DNA of 64,000 nucleotides from Candidatus Rifleibacteriota bacterium (GTDB taxonomy: Bacteria; Muiribacteriota; Ozemobacteria; Ozemobacterales; Ozemobacteraceae): the NCBI GenBank assembly GCA_015232575.1, contig JADFZL010000009.1, positions 1 through 64,000 of the forward strand. Reading direction: 5' to 3'. The notes beneath the pieces were generated by a model. That model had not been told where the DNA came from. It worked only from the letters and a program-made list of their open reading frames with translations, and made no database searches. Positions 35,298 through 54,480 of this stretch are shown here, one piece after another. How positions within the stretch are numbered: the stretch's first letter is position 1; the number at the start of each line of letters is the position of its first letter. Position numbers and translations under genes: made by a program.

Positions 35298-35330
35298 TTC
35301 GTTGTCATCTCGAACGAATGTGAGAGATCG
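35298..35330. repeat. Interspersed palindromic repeat, copy 1 (partial)
   Basis: TTCGTTGTCATCTCGAACGAATGTGAGAGATC; the same start as the copies at 38674 and 50174, but the right arm is missing or degraded. Confidence 0.65.
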
Positions 35331-35469
35331 AATAAGTGACAAAATCGGAATCCGGGAGCTTAAGTTAATGCACATGGAGAACAAAGATGTGGGTAATAGT
35401 TCTTTAACATAATATCATTGACAATTACATCTTGTGAAATCACAAAGTTCAGGGAAAGGATCAAATTGG

Positions 35470-36987
35470 ATGATTGAATTAACTGGAAATAGTCTGACAA
35501 CAGGCCAGCTTCTAAGTATTGCTGGCGGAGAGAAAATTTGCGTCAGCAGAGATGCCCTTCAAAAAGTATCAGAATGCAGAGAAATTATTGACCACCTGGT
35601 TTCGAATGACCGCGTCGTATATGGCGTAACCACCGGATTTGGACAGCTTTGCAATACCAGAATAAATAGAAATGATCTTGAAAAACTTCAGATAAATCTG
35701 GTGCGAAGTCATGCAACTGGTGTTGGACGCCTTTTTTCGCGCGAGGAAGTTAGAGTAATGATTGCAGTTCGCATTAATTCACTTCTTCACGGAGTCAGTG
35801 GTGTAAGACCTGTAATTATTGAAACTCTTGAAGAAATGCTTAACAAAGACGTCATTCCTGCTGTTCCGGAGCAGGGCTCAGTTGGTTCAAGCGGAGATCT
35901 TGCGCCGCTTTCACACATAATGCTTGTTCTTATGGGTGAAGGAAACATATTAACTGAAGATGAAAAACTTTCTCCGGCAAAACCAGCCCTTGAAAGAGCT
36001 GGAATCAAACCAGTTACGCTGATGGCTAAAGAAGGACTGGCACTTATCAACGGAACGTCTGTAATGACCGGAGTTCTTTCTCTGGCTTCTGAACGCTCAA
36101 TTATGCTTGCTAAATCTGCTGATATAACGGCTTCACTTACAATTGAAGTTTTGAAAGCATCAACAGCTCCATTTGACGCAGAATTCATCGCCTTAAGACC
36201 TTACCAGGGAATGAAAGAAACTGCGGCAAACATACTCTCTCTTATGACAGACAGCGAAATTCGCCAAAGCCACATTGGATGCGAAAAAGTTCAGGATGCC
36301 TACAGTCTGAGATGCATTCCGCAGGTGCATGGTGCATCACGTGAAACCATTCGATTCGTTCATTCACAGGTCAGTTGCGAAATCAACTCTGTAACTGACA
36401 ATCCGATAATTTTCTCTGAAGAAAAAATTATATCCGGCGGACATTTTCATGGACAACCCATGGCACTGGCTTCAGATCACCTTTCGATAGCACTCTCAGA
36501 ACTTGGAAATATTTCCGAGCGACGCATTGATCGACTTCTGAACCCACTCGTCAGCGGATTAAACCCGTTCCTGGCTGTTGAACCAGGTGTAAATTCAGGC
36601 CTTATGATAGCTCAATACACAGCAGCAGCTCTGGCAAGCGAAAATAAGGTTCTGTCACATCCGGCGTCAGTTGATTCAATACCAACCTCAGCATACCAGG
36701 AAGACCACGTAAGCATGGGCACAATAGCAGCAAGAAAGTGCGCAAGAATTCTTGACCACGTTACTCAGATTCTTGCAATCGAATTGATCTGTGCCTCTCA
36801 GGCTTATGAATTTGTTAAACCTCTCAAACTTGGAAAAGGCACCGATGCAGCATACAATATCCTGAGAAACTGTGTTCCACCACTTAATGAAGATAGAATA
36901 ATGACGGCTGATCTGCACAATGCAAAACAGCTCATCTGGAAAGGAGAACTTTTAAATCATGTCACAAAATTCATCCCGCTCAGCTGA
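35470..36987 (+). CDS. hutH: Histidine ammonia-lyase
   Basis: 505 residues from the ATG at 35470, with AAAGGA about 10 bases upstream (an earlier GTG at 35434 is less likely). First step of histidine breakdown, giving urocanate and ammonia. [10 protein letters not shown] at residues 51-60 carries the catalytic Tyr. The cofactor (MIO) loop reads [14 protein letters not shown], so the triad at 140-142 is Ser-Ser-Gly instead of the usual Ala-Ser-Gly. The rest of the aromatic-amino-acid lyase family pattern is intact ([16 protein letters not shown]). It overlaps hutU by 29 bases. Confidence 0.95.
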   Translation: MIELTGNSLTTGQLLSIAGGEKICVSRDALQKVSECREIIDHLVSNDRVVYGVTTGFGQLCNTRINRNDLEKLQINLVRSHATGVGRLFSREEVRVMIAVRINSLLHGVSGVRPVIIETLEEMLNKDVIPAVPEQGSVGSSGDLAPLSHIMLVLMGEGNILTEDEKLSPAKPALERAGIKPVTLMAKEGLALINGTSVMTGVLSLASERSIMLAKSADITASLTIEVLKASTAPFDAEFIALRPYQGMKETAANILSLMTDSEIRQSHIGCEKVQDAYSLRCIPQVHGASRETIRFVHSQVSCEINSVTDNPIIFSEEKIISGGHFHGQPMALASDHLSIALSELGNISERRIDRLLNPLVSGLNPFLAVEPGVNSGLMIAQYTAAALASENKVLSHPASVDSIPTSAYQEDHVSMGTIAARKCARILDHVTQILAIELICASQAYEFVKPLKLGKGTDAAYNILRNCVPPLNEDRIMTADLHNAKQLIWKGELLNHVTKFIPLS

Positions 36988-38632
36988 TAGAGTAATTCAT
37001 CCGCCGACCGGCTCAAAGCTTTCATGCAAAGGCTGGCTTCAGGAAGCAGCCTACAGAATGGTCCAGCACAATCTTGATCCGGAAGTTGCTGAAAGACCCG
37101 AAGAACTCATTGTATACGGCGGCATTGGCAAGGCGGCACGCAATTGGGAATGTTTTGATAAGATTCTCGAAACTCTCAGACGCCTTGAAAATGACGAGAC
37201 TTTACTTGTACAATCTGGAAAACCCGTCGCCGTTTTTCGTTCACACCCCGATGCACCGAGAGTTTTACTTGTAAACTCAATGCTTGTTCCAAGATGGGCA
37301 AACTGGGAACATTTCCACGAGCTCGATCGCAAAGGACTCATGATGTACGGCCAGATGACCGCCGGCTCATGGATATACATCGGAACACAGGGAATTCTTC
37401 AGGGTACTTATGAAACCCTTGCTGCAGTTGGCGTTAAGCATTTTAAAGGCTCCCTCGCGGGAACAATTACTCTCACCGGCGGACTTGGCGGAATGGGCGG
37501 CGCACAGCCTCTTGCTGTCACAATGAACGGCGGAGTCTGCATCACTGTAGAAGTTGACCGCACAAGGATTGAAAGACGCATTGAACATAAATATTGCGAT
37601 ATCATGTCCACATCAATTGATGAAGCAATAAAGCTTGCCAACGACGCAAAGGCTTCCAGAAAAGCTCTTTCAATCGGGCTTCTTGGAAACTGCGCTGAAG
37701 TGCTTCCAGAGATGTTCAAAAAAGGATTCAGACCAGAAATTCTTACAGACCAGACTTCCGCTCATGACCCCCTTAATGGATATATTCCGGCTGGAATGTC
37801 TTTCGAAAAAGCACTGGAACTGAGGAAATCTAATCCAACAGAATACCAGGAAAAAGCAAAAGATTCTATGGTTAAACACGTTGAAGCTATGCTTGCATTC
37901 ATGGACAGCGGCAGTATTACTTTTGATTATGGAAACAACATTCGAGGACAGGCTAAAGATCGCGGTTTAAAACGCGCTTTTGACTTTCCGGGATTTGTTC
38001 CGGCATACATCAGACCTCTTTTCTGCGAAGGAAAAGGTCCTTTCAGATGGGTAGCACTTTCAGGTGACCCTGAAGATATTTACGTCACCGACCGCGAAAT
38101 TGTCAAACTTTTCCCGGATAATGCCCCGCTGAAGCGCTGGATAGAAAAAGCTGGTGAAAAGGTGAAATTTCAGGGGCTTCCCTCGAGAATATGCTGGCTT
38201 GGCTACGGTGAACGTGAAAAAGCTGGTGTTCTCTTTAATGATCTGGTGAAAACCGGAAAAGTGAAATCCCCGATTGTAATTGGCCGTGATCACCTTGATA
38301 CAGGCTCAGTTGCGTCACCCTTCAGAGAAACTGAAAGCATGAAAGACGGTTCTGATGCAGTTGCTGACTGGCCAATTCTCAATGCTCTCATCAACTCAGT
38401 AAATGGCGCAACGTGGGTAAGCGTCCACCACGGCGGAGGGGTAGGAATGGGCAACTCAATTCACGCCGGAATGGTAATCGTCGCAGACGGCACACCCGAG
38501 GCAGAATCGCGTTTGAGAAGAGTATTGGCGTCTGATCCAGGAATGGGCGTAATCAGACACGCAGATGCCGGCTACGAATCAGCCATTGCCTGCGCAAAAA
38601 GAAATAAACTCGACTTCCCCATGGTTAAGTAA
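36959..38632 (+). CDS. hutU: Urocanate hydratase
   Basis: 557 residues, full length. Converts urocanate to imidazolonepropionate using tightly bound NAD+. Seen: the NAD-loop [35 protein letters not shown], the catalytic Cys (about residue 412) in [14 protein letters not shown], and [15 protein letters not shown]. The start codon lies inside hutH (29-base overlap). Imidazolonepropionase (hutI) is not in the window. Confidence 0.97.
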   Translation: MSQNSSRSADRVIHPPTGSKLSCKGWLQEAAYRMVQHNLDPEVAERPEELIVYGGIGKAARNWECFDKILETLRRLENDETLLVQSGKPVAVFRSHPDAPRVLLVNSMLVPRWANWEHFHELDRKGLMMYGQMTAGSWIYIGTQGILQGTYETLAAVGVKHFKGSLAGTITLTGGLGGMGGAQPLAVTMNGGVCITVEVDRTRIERRIEHKYCDIMSTSIDEAIKLANDAKASRKALSIGLLGNCAEVLPEMFKKGFRPEILTDQTSAHDPLNGYIPAGMSFEKALELRKSNPTEYQEKAKDSMVKHVEAMLAFMDSGSITFDYGNNIRGQAKDRGLKRAFDFPGFVPAYIRPLFCEGKGPFRWVALSGDPEDIYVTDREIVKLFPDNAPLKRWIEKAGEKVKFQGLPSRICWLGYGEREKAGVLFNDLVKTGKVKSPIVIGRDHLDTGSVASPFRETESMKDGSDAVADWPILNALINSVNGATWVSVHHGGGVGMGNSIHAGMVIVADGTPEAESRLRRVLASDPGMGVIRHADAGYESAIACAKRNKLDFPMVK

Positions 38633-45789
<7,157 letters not shown>

Positions 45790-45853
45790 TATCAAAAGAT
45801 TCAGAATATAAATGTTGGATATGAGCGACAAACGCGACATCTTGCCACGTGTT

Positions 45854-45878
45854 TATAAGCGGTTGAAAACCGCTTATA
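45854..45878. repeat. Perfect hairpin between lipoprotein genes 2 and 3
   Basis: TATAAGCGGTT - GAA - AACCGCTTATA, an 11-base perfect stem. No T-run follows on either strand, so it may be an RNA-stability hairpin or an operator and not a classical terminator. Confidence 0.7.
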
Positions 45879-45948
45879 ATGTTACTTTGCATTTACAAGA
45901 GTCATCAAACGGTTTTAAATTGTTAACGAATTTGCAGAGGGGTTTGAT

Positions 45949-49200
<3,252 letters not shown>

Positions 49201-49367
49201 TAAGGCCTAAACAAAGGGAGAAATTCGCTTATTAACTTTGACTTGGCAACGCAATAAAAATAGAGTATCTACTTAATATTTCGGGACAGATCGTGGACGT
49301 GGCATCTTGCCGCTTCTACTTTTTCATAGTACCATTTGTTGAGTAGATACAAAATAAGGAGTAAAGC

Positions 49368-49862
49368 GTGAAATATTTTGCATTAATTGTTTGCCTGATT
49401 CTAGATGCTAATTTTTCGATTCTTTACGCTGTGACATCAGAATATTCACCTTCTGAAATCTCTTCCACCACAATGAAAGAAACTCCTGCCTACAGATCTC
49501 CGCCACAAAGAACGCTTGTTGACGGTCAAATATCAGAAGTTGTTCTCTCTGGTGAAGACTCTGACCCGGCATTTTCCGGAATAATTACTCTGGAAAACGT
49601 AGCTGCGTCATCTACGGCAAAAACTTCCTTTCTTGTTCACAAATACACATTGATTCTTATCTGTGACAAATATGGAAAAGCCAGAGTTGGAAAAATCATA
49701 CACCTTAAAAAGGGCTGGAAATGCTCGATTGCTTACGACCTTCCACAAGAAGACTCCGACAATTCAGATTTTCTCGAAAGCTCAATACCTATGCCCACAG
49801 CCAGCTTCAAGGCTAAGGCAGATCTGAAAATTGCTGACAACATCTTGGCTTATGCTCAATAG
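49368..49862 (+). CDS. Exported protein, unknown
   Basis: 164 residues. Starts at GTG with AAGGAG 7 bases upstream. Signal peptide to about residue 21 (ILYA). The mature part has a Ser/Thr/Pro-rich N-terminus and one beta-rich domain (LVDGQISEVVLSGEDSD, RVGKIIHLKKGWKCSIAYDL) with two cysteines. No family recognised. It follows the lipoprotein array and might serve the same surface structure, which is inference. Confidence 0.68.
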   Translation: MKYFALIVCLILDANFSILYAVTSEYSPSEISSTTMKETPAYRSPPQRTLVDGQISEVVLSGEDSDPAFSGIITLENVAASSTAKTSFLVHKYTLILICDKYGKARVGKIIHLKKGWKCSIAYDLPQEDSDNSDFLESSIPMPTASFKAKADLKIADNILAYAQ

Positions 49863-50327
49863 AAAAAAGATTCCTGTACAATACATCAACCCGAATTTTC
49901 AATGAATATTTCGTATTCAAATAGGATTCGATTCGGCACAAAAATCATGTTGTCCTGATATTCGCTGAAAGATAAACAGAAAAGGGGTAAATGCGTTGAC
50001 ATTACCCAATTTGTGCATTAATATTATCCCGAATAGATACCGTGGGAGTCAAAAAGAGGCATCCGTCGAGAGCTTTTTTGAAAGCTCATATAGCCGCTTT
50101 TTCACAAAAGCTTGATTAGAACACAAAATCTTAAATAAGAGGGCAAGTTTTGCGTGTAAACTTTGGGGTAAACTGTCAACTCGAACGAATCTGAGAGATC
50201 TGCTAAAAGCGAGATTTTTCCCTTCGGTCGAAATGACATAGTAGAAATTCATTTGCTGTAAAAGCGATTTGCCTCAAATTATTGAGAAGGTTCAAAAAAA
50301 TATATTTAAATATTGGAGAAAATAGGA
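49863..50327. other. Intergenic: possible promoter and palindromic repeat copy 3
   Basis: TTGACA at 49996-50001, 17 bases, TAATAT at 50019-50024 is a possible promoter for ftcD with a leader of about 300 bases. The repeat copy at 50174-50238 lies inside that leader. No gene seen. Confidence 0.5.
50174..50238. repeat. Interspersed palindromic repeat, copy 3
   Basis: TGTCAACTCGAACGAAT, GAGAGATCT ... GAGATTTTTC, CCTTCGGTCGAAATGACA: the same imperfect palindrome as at 38674. Confidence 0.72.
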
Positions 50328-51245
50328 ATGGAAATTCTTGAAACCATCATTAACATCAGCGAAGGCAGAAACACTGATAACGTAGAATATGTCGTTGATT
50401 CTGTCAGGCAAACTCCGGGTTGTTTTCTTCTTGATTATTCGTCAGATGAAGATCACAACAGAACTGTAATAACCTTTATCGGAAACCGCAAATCGCTTCT
50501 CGAAGCGATAAAAGAATTGTACAAAAGAACTCTCGAAAAAATCAATCTCAAAACGCATCAAGGCGAGCATCCACGGCTTGGTGCCGTAGATGTTGTACCA
50601 TTCGTTCCAATACGTGAAATAACCGTTGAAGAAGCTGTTGAATTCAGCAAACAGGTTGCAGCAATGATCTGGGAAACTTATAAGGTACCTGTTTATTTAT
50701 ATGAGGACAGCCAGAAGAATCCTGAACGGAAAAATCTTGCAAATATCCGCAAAGGACAATTTGAAGGCCTCGAAGAAAAAATGAAAAAAGCTGAATGGAA
50801 GCCAGATTACGGCGAGTGTGCACCGCATCCAACAGCCGGAGCTTCTGTTGTTGGCGCCAGAATGCCATTGATTGCATTTAATGTGAATCTCGGAACTTCC
50901 GACATCAACATTGCAAATACAATATCCAAAAACATCAGAGGAAGCTCTGGCGGAATGGCTTTTGTAAAAGCAATGGGAGTCGAACTGAAGGAAAGAGGCA
51001 TCGTTCAGATTTCAATGAATATGGTGAATTATAAAAAATCGCCATTATTCAGAGTATTTGAGCTTATTAAATCTGAAGCACAAAGATATGGTGTACCAGT
51101 TGTCGGATCAGAAATTATCGGACTGCTCCCTCAGGATGCGCTTTTCGAAACCGCCGAGTACTACCTCAGATGCGAGAACTATTCTTCAGCATGTATTCTT
51201 GAAAATAAGATTCAGGAATCAATTGAAGCCTCTGACAAAAAGTAG
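50328..51245 (+). CDS. ftcD: Glutamate formimidoyltransferase
   Basis: 305 residues from the ATG at 50328 (TTGGAGAAAATAGGA upstream). Transfers the formimino group of N-formimino-glutamate to tetrahydrofolate, the last step of one histidine-degradation route, giving glutamate. Family motifs: NISEGRN, LLDYSSDEDHNRTV, HQGEHPRLGAVDVVPFVP, GARMPLIAFNVNLGT. Only the transferase domain is present; the cyclodeaminase domain of vertebrate FTCD is absent, as in many bacteria. It works with hutH and hutU 11.7 kb upstream. Confidence 0.94.
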   Translation: MEILETIINISEGRNTDNVEYVVDSVRQTPGCFLLDYSSDEDHNRTVITFIGNRKSLLEAIKELYKRTLEKINLKTHQGEHPRLGAVDVVPFVPIREITVEEAVEFSKQVAAMIWETYKVPVYLYEDSQKNPERKNLANIRKGQFEGLEEKMKKAEWKPDYGECAPHPTAGASVVGARMPLIAFNVNLGTSDINIANTISKNIRGSSGGMAFVKAMGVELKERGIVQISMNMVNYKKSPLFRVFELIKSEAQRYGVPVVGSEIIGLLPQDALFETAEYYLRCENYSSACILENKIQESIEASDKK

Positions 51246-52812
51246 AAAAATTTCTTATATCTGCTGCCTGCATTTATTCTTATTATGGGGAATAGTTTTA
51301 TCAGCGCAGGCAGCAGCTTCGGAATACCCCGAAATCTGTGTTTATTTGGATTTCCCCGATAAATCGTCGTTTATACGGGTATTGAGTCCAGATGAATCGC
51401 TTCCGGCGGGGCATCTTGGAGAACCTGGCTCTTTTGAAGACATGAAGCTTCTGAAAAATGGAAATGCCGTCTTCTACTTACAGTCGGTTGATAAAGATTA
51501 TCAATTCAAACCCGGAAATATCACAAGACAAGTCTTCGATGGTTCAGTTTCCCAGTCTAACTGGGGATTGAAATCCATGGAACACCAGGACACAAGAGGA
51601 AAATTATTTGGCGAATCAGAATCAGGAAGACTCATTTTCCGTCCGCTCGGGGCTTCACACGGATGCGGTCCCGGAGTAAATATCGGGCTCGATCTTCCAA
51701 ATCCTTTTCCGCTGGGCTGTTCATTGTACCAGGGCAAAAAATGGTATATTATTCCAAATGGAAGCTGGTATCAGAGCTGGGACAAGCTTCCTTCATCAGG
51801 ATTATTCGAACAGTCTTATAAAATTTACAGAGACCGACTTGAAGTTAAAAACTATTCCTGGTGGTACAAAACCTGGGATAATGAAAAAGGTATTGGAAAA
51901 AGAATTATCCACATCGCAAGTCTTGAACAGGAAAAACTGACAAGAAACTCTTTAAATGCCTGCCTTGGAAGTTGTGGCAATGTGAACTTAAGTTCCTCAT
52001 TCGAAGACATTCCCCCATCAGCAAGTTTCTACTGCCTTGATTCAGAAAACACTCCTGAACACTATGTATTTTCAAGAATTCCTAAAAGAAATCGCTTCGT
52101 CCTCAGCGGAGAAAATGGGAAAGCAATTATCCCTCCAAAGGAAGACTTTTCCGAAAATGAAATTGGTGGAAAGCGCCTTCTCTGGCTTGTAAAAAATTCA
52201 GACGAAACATATCAGAGTTTCGTTCTCAGCAGCCGCTTATTCCAAAAATGGGTCGGTCAATTTAATCTGGATGTTGCATCAGTAAAAGAAATTAATTCAG
52301 ATTCCGAATATAGAATTTTCGGATACGACCGCAGTAGAGGAAAACTTGTTTCATTCTGCTGGAAGAAAGATATTGATGGTAAAGAAACAGTCAAAGATTT
52401 TAGAGAAATTTCTACAGGCTCAGGAATAGAAGATTTTCGCGTTTCAGAGGATTTGTCTGTCTATCTTATCCGCTTAAAGGTTTTTCCAGAATCTCTGATA
52501 GACTATCTTGATGACGGCCTCAGGGATAAAGGAAAAGGTCGAATTGTATTTGAGCAAAAATGCGTTCTGGAAATACTGACTGTTCAACCGGACTTCAGCA
52601 TTGCCAAATCAATTGCCACATATCAGATCGGGAACAAATACCTTTCCAGAGCGTTCACAATTCAGCCCGAAAAATATTCCCAGATATTCAGAAATGGAAA
52701 AAATCCGGCTTCACATTCGATAAATCTTCATGAATGGATCGCGCCGGTACCGGAGTATCCGGATACTTTCAGGCAACCTTTGAAGGTTATAATGGATATT
52801 CGTGAAAAATAA
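51223..52812 (+). CDS. Exported protein, unknown (about 529 residues)
   Basis: The frame is open back to 51058 inside ftcD, but the best start is TTG at 51223 (AGGAA upstream). It yields a typical signal peptide (ISYICCLHLFLLWGIVLSAQAAA) and a 23-base overlap with ftcD. The mature protein is large and rich in Trp, Tyr and Ser, with no motif I recognise. Segments such as SWYQSWDKLPSSGL and YSWWYKTWDN suggest a beta-rich fold. Function unknown. Confidence 0.62.
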   Translation: MKPLTKSRKISYICCLHLFLLWGIVLSAQAAASEYPEICVYLDFPDKSSFIRVLSPDESLPAGHLGEPGSFEDMKLLKNGNAVFYLQSVDKDYQFKPGNITRQVFDGSVSQSNWGLKSMEHQDTRGKLFGESESGRLIFRPLGASHGCGPGVNIGLDLPNPFPLGCSLYQGKKWYIIPNGSWYQSWDKLPSSGLFEQSYKIYRDRLEVKNYSWWYKTWDNEKGIGKRIIHIASLEQEKLTRNSLNACLGSCGNVNLSSSFEDIPPSASFYCLDSENTPEHYVFSRIPKRNRFVLSGENGKAIIPPKEDFSENEIGGKRLLWLVKNSDETYQSFVLSSRLFQKWVGQFNLDVASVKEINSDSEYRIFGYDRSRGKLVSFCWKKDIDGKETVKDFREISTGSGIEDFRVSEDLSVYLIRLKVFPESLIDYLDDGLRDKGKGRIVFEQKCVLEILTVQPDFSIAKSIATYQIGNKYLSRAFTIQPEKYSQIFRNGKNPASHSINLHEWIAPVPEYPDTFRQPLKVIMDIREK

Positions 52813-52843
52813 ACTAAAATAAAAAAACGCCTTCTAAAAAAAA

Positions 52844-52864
52844 GTGCGAAAAAGCTTTTCGCAC
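52844..52864 (-). terminator. Rho-independent terminator of the flagellar cluster
   Basis: GTGCGAAAA (52844-52852) pairs with TTTTCGCAC (52856-52864). Read on the minus strand it is followed at once by a run of eight Ts, as expected for a terminator after the 58-residue gene. Confidence 0.8.
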
Positions 52865-52904
52865 CCATTTTCTGCTTGAGGGCTTTTTAACTTGTTGAGA
52901 AACC

Positions 52905-53081
52905 TCAGCCGGTAACGTCCAGAATCTGACCTTTTCCTTCAGCCTGGTTCTGTGAGACTTTCTGGCCAAGCTCGAAATTGATCATTTTCTTTGTCATGTC
53001 AAGCTGAGCTTCCTGGTTCTTCTGAAGCAGCTGCATCAGTTCAGCAGAGCTACCCGATTGTGATACGCCATTGACTTGCAT
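52905..53081 (-). CDS. Small 58-residue protein, possibly YjfB-like motility protein
   Basis: ATG at 53081 with a strong AGGAGG site 8-9 bases upstream. The 58-codon frame encodes MQVNGVSQSGSSAELMQLLQ, a helical middle with LDMTKKMINFELGQKV, and ends GQILDVTG before TGA. The short length, the pattern of one amphipathic helix, and the position directly after fliS fit the YjfB-type putative motility family, but similarity is weak. A terminator follows. Confidence 0.6.
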   Translation of the reverse strand: MQVNGVSQSGSSAELMQLLQKNQEAQLDMTKKMINFELGQKVSQNQAEGKGQILDVTG

Positions 53082-53181
53082 ATACCAGCCCTCCTTTCAA
53101 CTATATCTAGCCCCATCTGGGTCTACTTTAATCGTAACATAGTTTACCCAATTTGGGAAGTACAATTATCAGGCTCTCTAT

Positions 53182-53619
53182 TCAAGCCGAGAGGTTCAGT
53201 CTAACTTGTGCTGGAGCTGGTGATGTAACACCCGAGTTTCTTGCGCTAATTTTCATTGCTTCTGCCCAGGTCTGGCGCAGATTTTCTACCAAAGGCCTTA
53301 TCTGGTTCATTGGTTCAGGATCTTTGCGAATATTAGAATCAGATAATTTTTCCAGGAAGAAAACATACAGGCGCTCAAGATTTTTAGCAATCTCTCCGCC
53401 CCTATCTTTGTCAAGAGTTGCAAGCAATTCTGAAAAGATTGCCTGAACCCTGATAAGGAGGTTGTGTATCCTTTCAAGGTTTTTTTCTGCAAATGCCTCT
53501 TCTGCCTGACTCATAAAGCGAAGTGCGCCATCATAGAGCATAAGAATAAGGGCTTCAGGTGAAGCAGATTCCACTTGTGTCTTTTTATATGATTCCGGCT
53601 GCGCTGCTGGCAATGCCAT
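53182..53619 (-). CDS. fliS: Flagellar chaperone FliS
   Basis: 145 residues, four-helix build. Binds flagellin in the cytoplasm and keeps it unfolded for export. Motifs: ASPEALILMLYDGALRFM, RVQAIFSELLATLDKDRGGEIAKNLERLY and the conserved C-terminal WAEAM. The N-terminal tail holds a Tyr (SYKKTQVESASP) as in the family. It lies in the order fliD, unknown gene, fliS. Confidence 0.92.
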   Translation of the reverse strand: MALPAAQPESYKKTQVESASPEALILMLYDGALRFMSQAEEAFAEKNLERIHNLLIRVQAIFSELLATLDKDRGGEIAKNLERLYVFFLEKLSDSNIRKDPEPMNQIRPLVENLRQTWAEAMKISARNSGVTSPAPAQVRLNLSA

Positions 53620-53716
53620 TTTCTACTCCTGAAAAATATTTTTTCACCTTATAAACGCCAGATTTTCCTGTCTAATTTTCCACCTGGTAAAACGATTATT
53701 AATTCGACAAAATTAA

Positions 53717-54331
53717 TCAGATCATCAATGCGTTTTCCAGCTTTCCGAAAAAAGTTCTGATTTCCCTGAAAATATCCGGGTATTCATATTCAATAATATC
53801 GGCAACTCCAACCCAATCCTGATCTTTTTGAGATATACTGAGTACATTCATCTGCTCAACAAATCGCTTGAAGAGACTCTGCCTTTCACTCTCAAGGTTT
53901 GTCTCTGACATGTATTTCGCGAATCCAAGAGGTGCAGTTTTCAGGATTGTCGATATCCATGTCATGGCGTCTATCAACTCTACATATTTCTCCAAGGCTT
54001 CCCTGGTATTACCTAGTCGAAGATCTGATACAACCTGAAACGAAAGATCTTCTATATATTGAAAGGCTTCAGGTGCATCGGCTATAGCTTCCCTTACAAT
54101 TTCAGCATGCGACATTGCAACAAGGTTCAGTTCGCCTGTTTCAGAGACAGATCGAACTTCAAGATCAACAAGATTATCAGGTGAAACAACCGCACCATCA
54201 ACTTCCAATCTCATCAATGAAAAATCCTTTTTTTCAAGTTCTCTTTCAACAAGAGAGACAATATCGGCAATTGACGACACTTCTTTTAGTCCGTCAAAGG
54301 TAATCTGCTCATTATTAATCAATATTTTCAT
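53717..54331 (-). CDS. Unknown protein of the flagellar filament cluster
   Basis: 204 residues, soluble, acidic and mostly helical. The N-terminus resembles a small beta-grasp-like start (ILINNEQITFDGLKEVSSIADIV). The C-terminal part has two helical pairs (EALEKYVELIDAMTWISTIL, WVGVADIIEYEYPDIFREI). It lies between fliD and fliS on the same strand, so a chaperone or assembly role is plausible but not shown by sequence. Confidence 0.7.
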   Translation of the reverse strand: MKILINNEQITFDGLKEVSSIADIVSLVERELEKKDFSLMRLEVDGAVVSPDNLVDLEVRSVSETGELNLVAMSHAEIVREAIADAPEAFQYIEDLSFQVVSDLRLGNTREALEKYVELIDAMTWISTILKTAPLGFAKYMSETNLESERQSLFKRFVEQMNVLSISQKDQDWVGVADIIEYEYPDIFREIRTFFGKLENALMI

Positions 54332-54480
54332 TGTTATACCTTACCCCCTTTACCTCACACGGTTCCGGGGAAATGGCAATGACACAAAAAATCGCCAACA
54401 CGAAAAGCACCTAAGATGATGCTGCCAGTGAGGTAATATTTTACTACCAAATTTGAGATATAGCAAGCATGAGAAAAAAA

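Noticed and set aside
51058..51222. Start of the 51223 gene at 51058 inside ftcD
   Set aside because: It would give a 188-base overlap and bury the signal peptide 60 residues in. TTG at 51223 gives a proper signal peptide and a short overlap.
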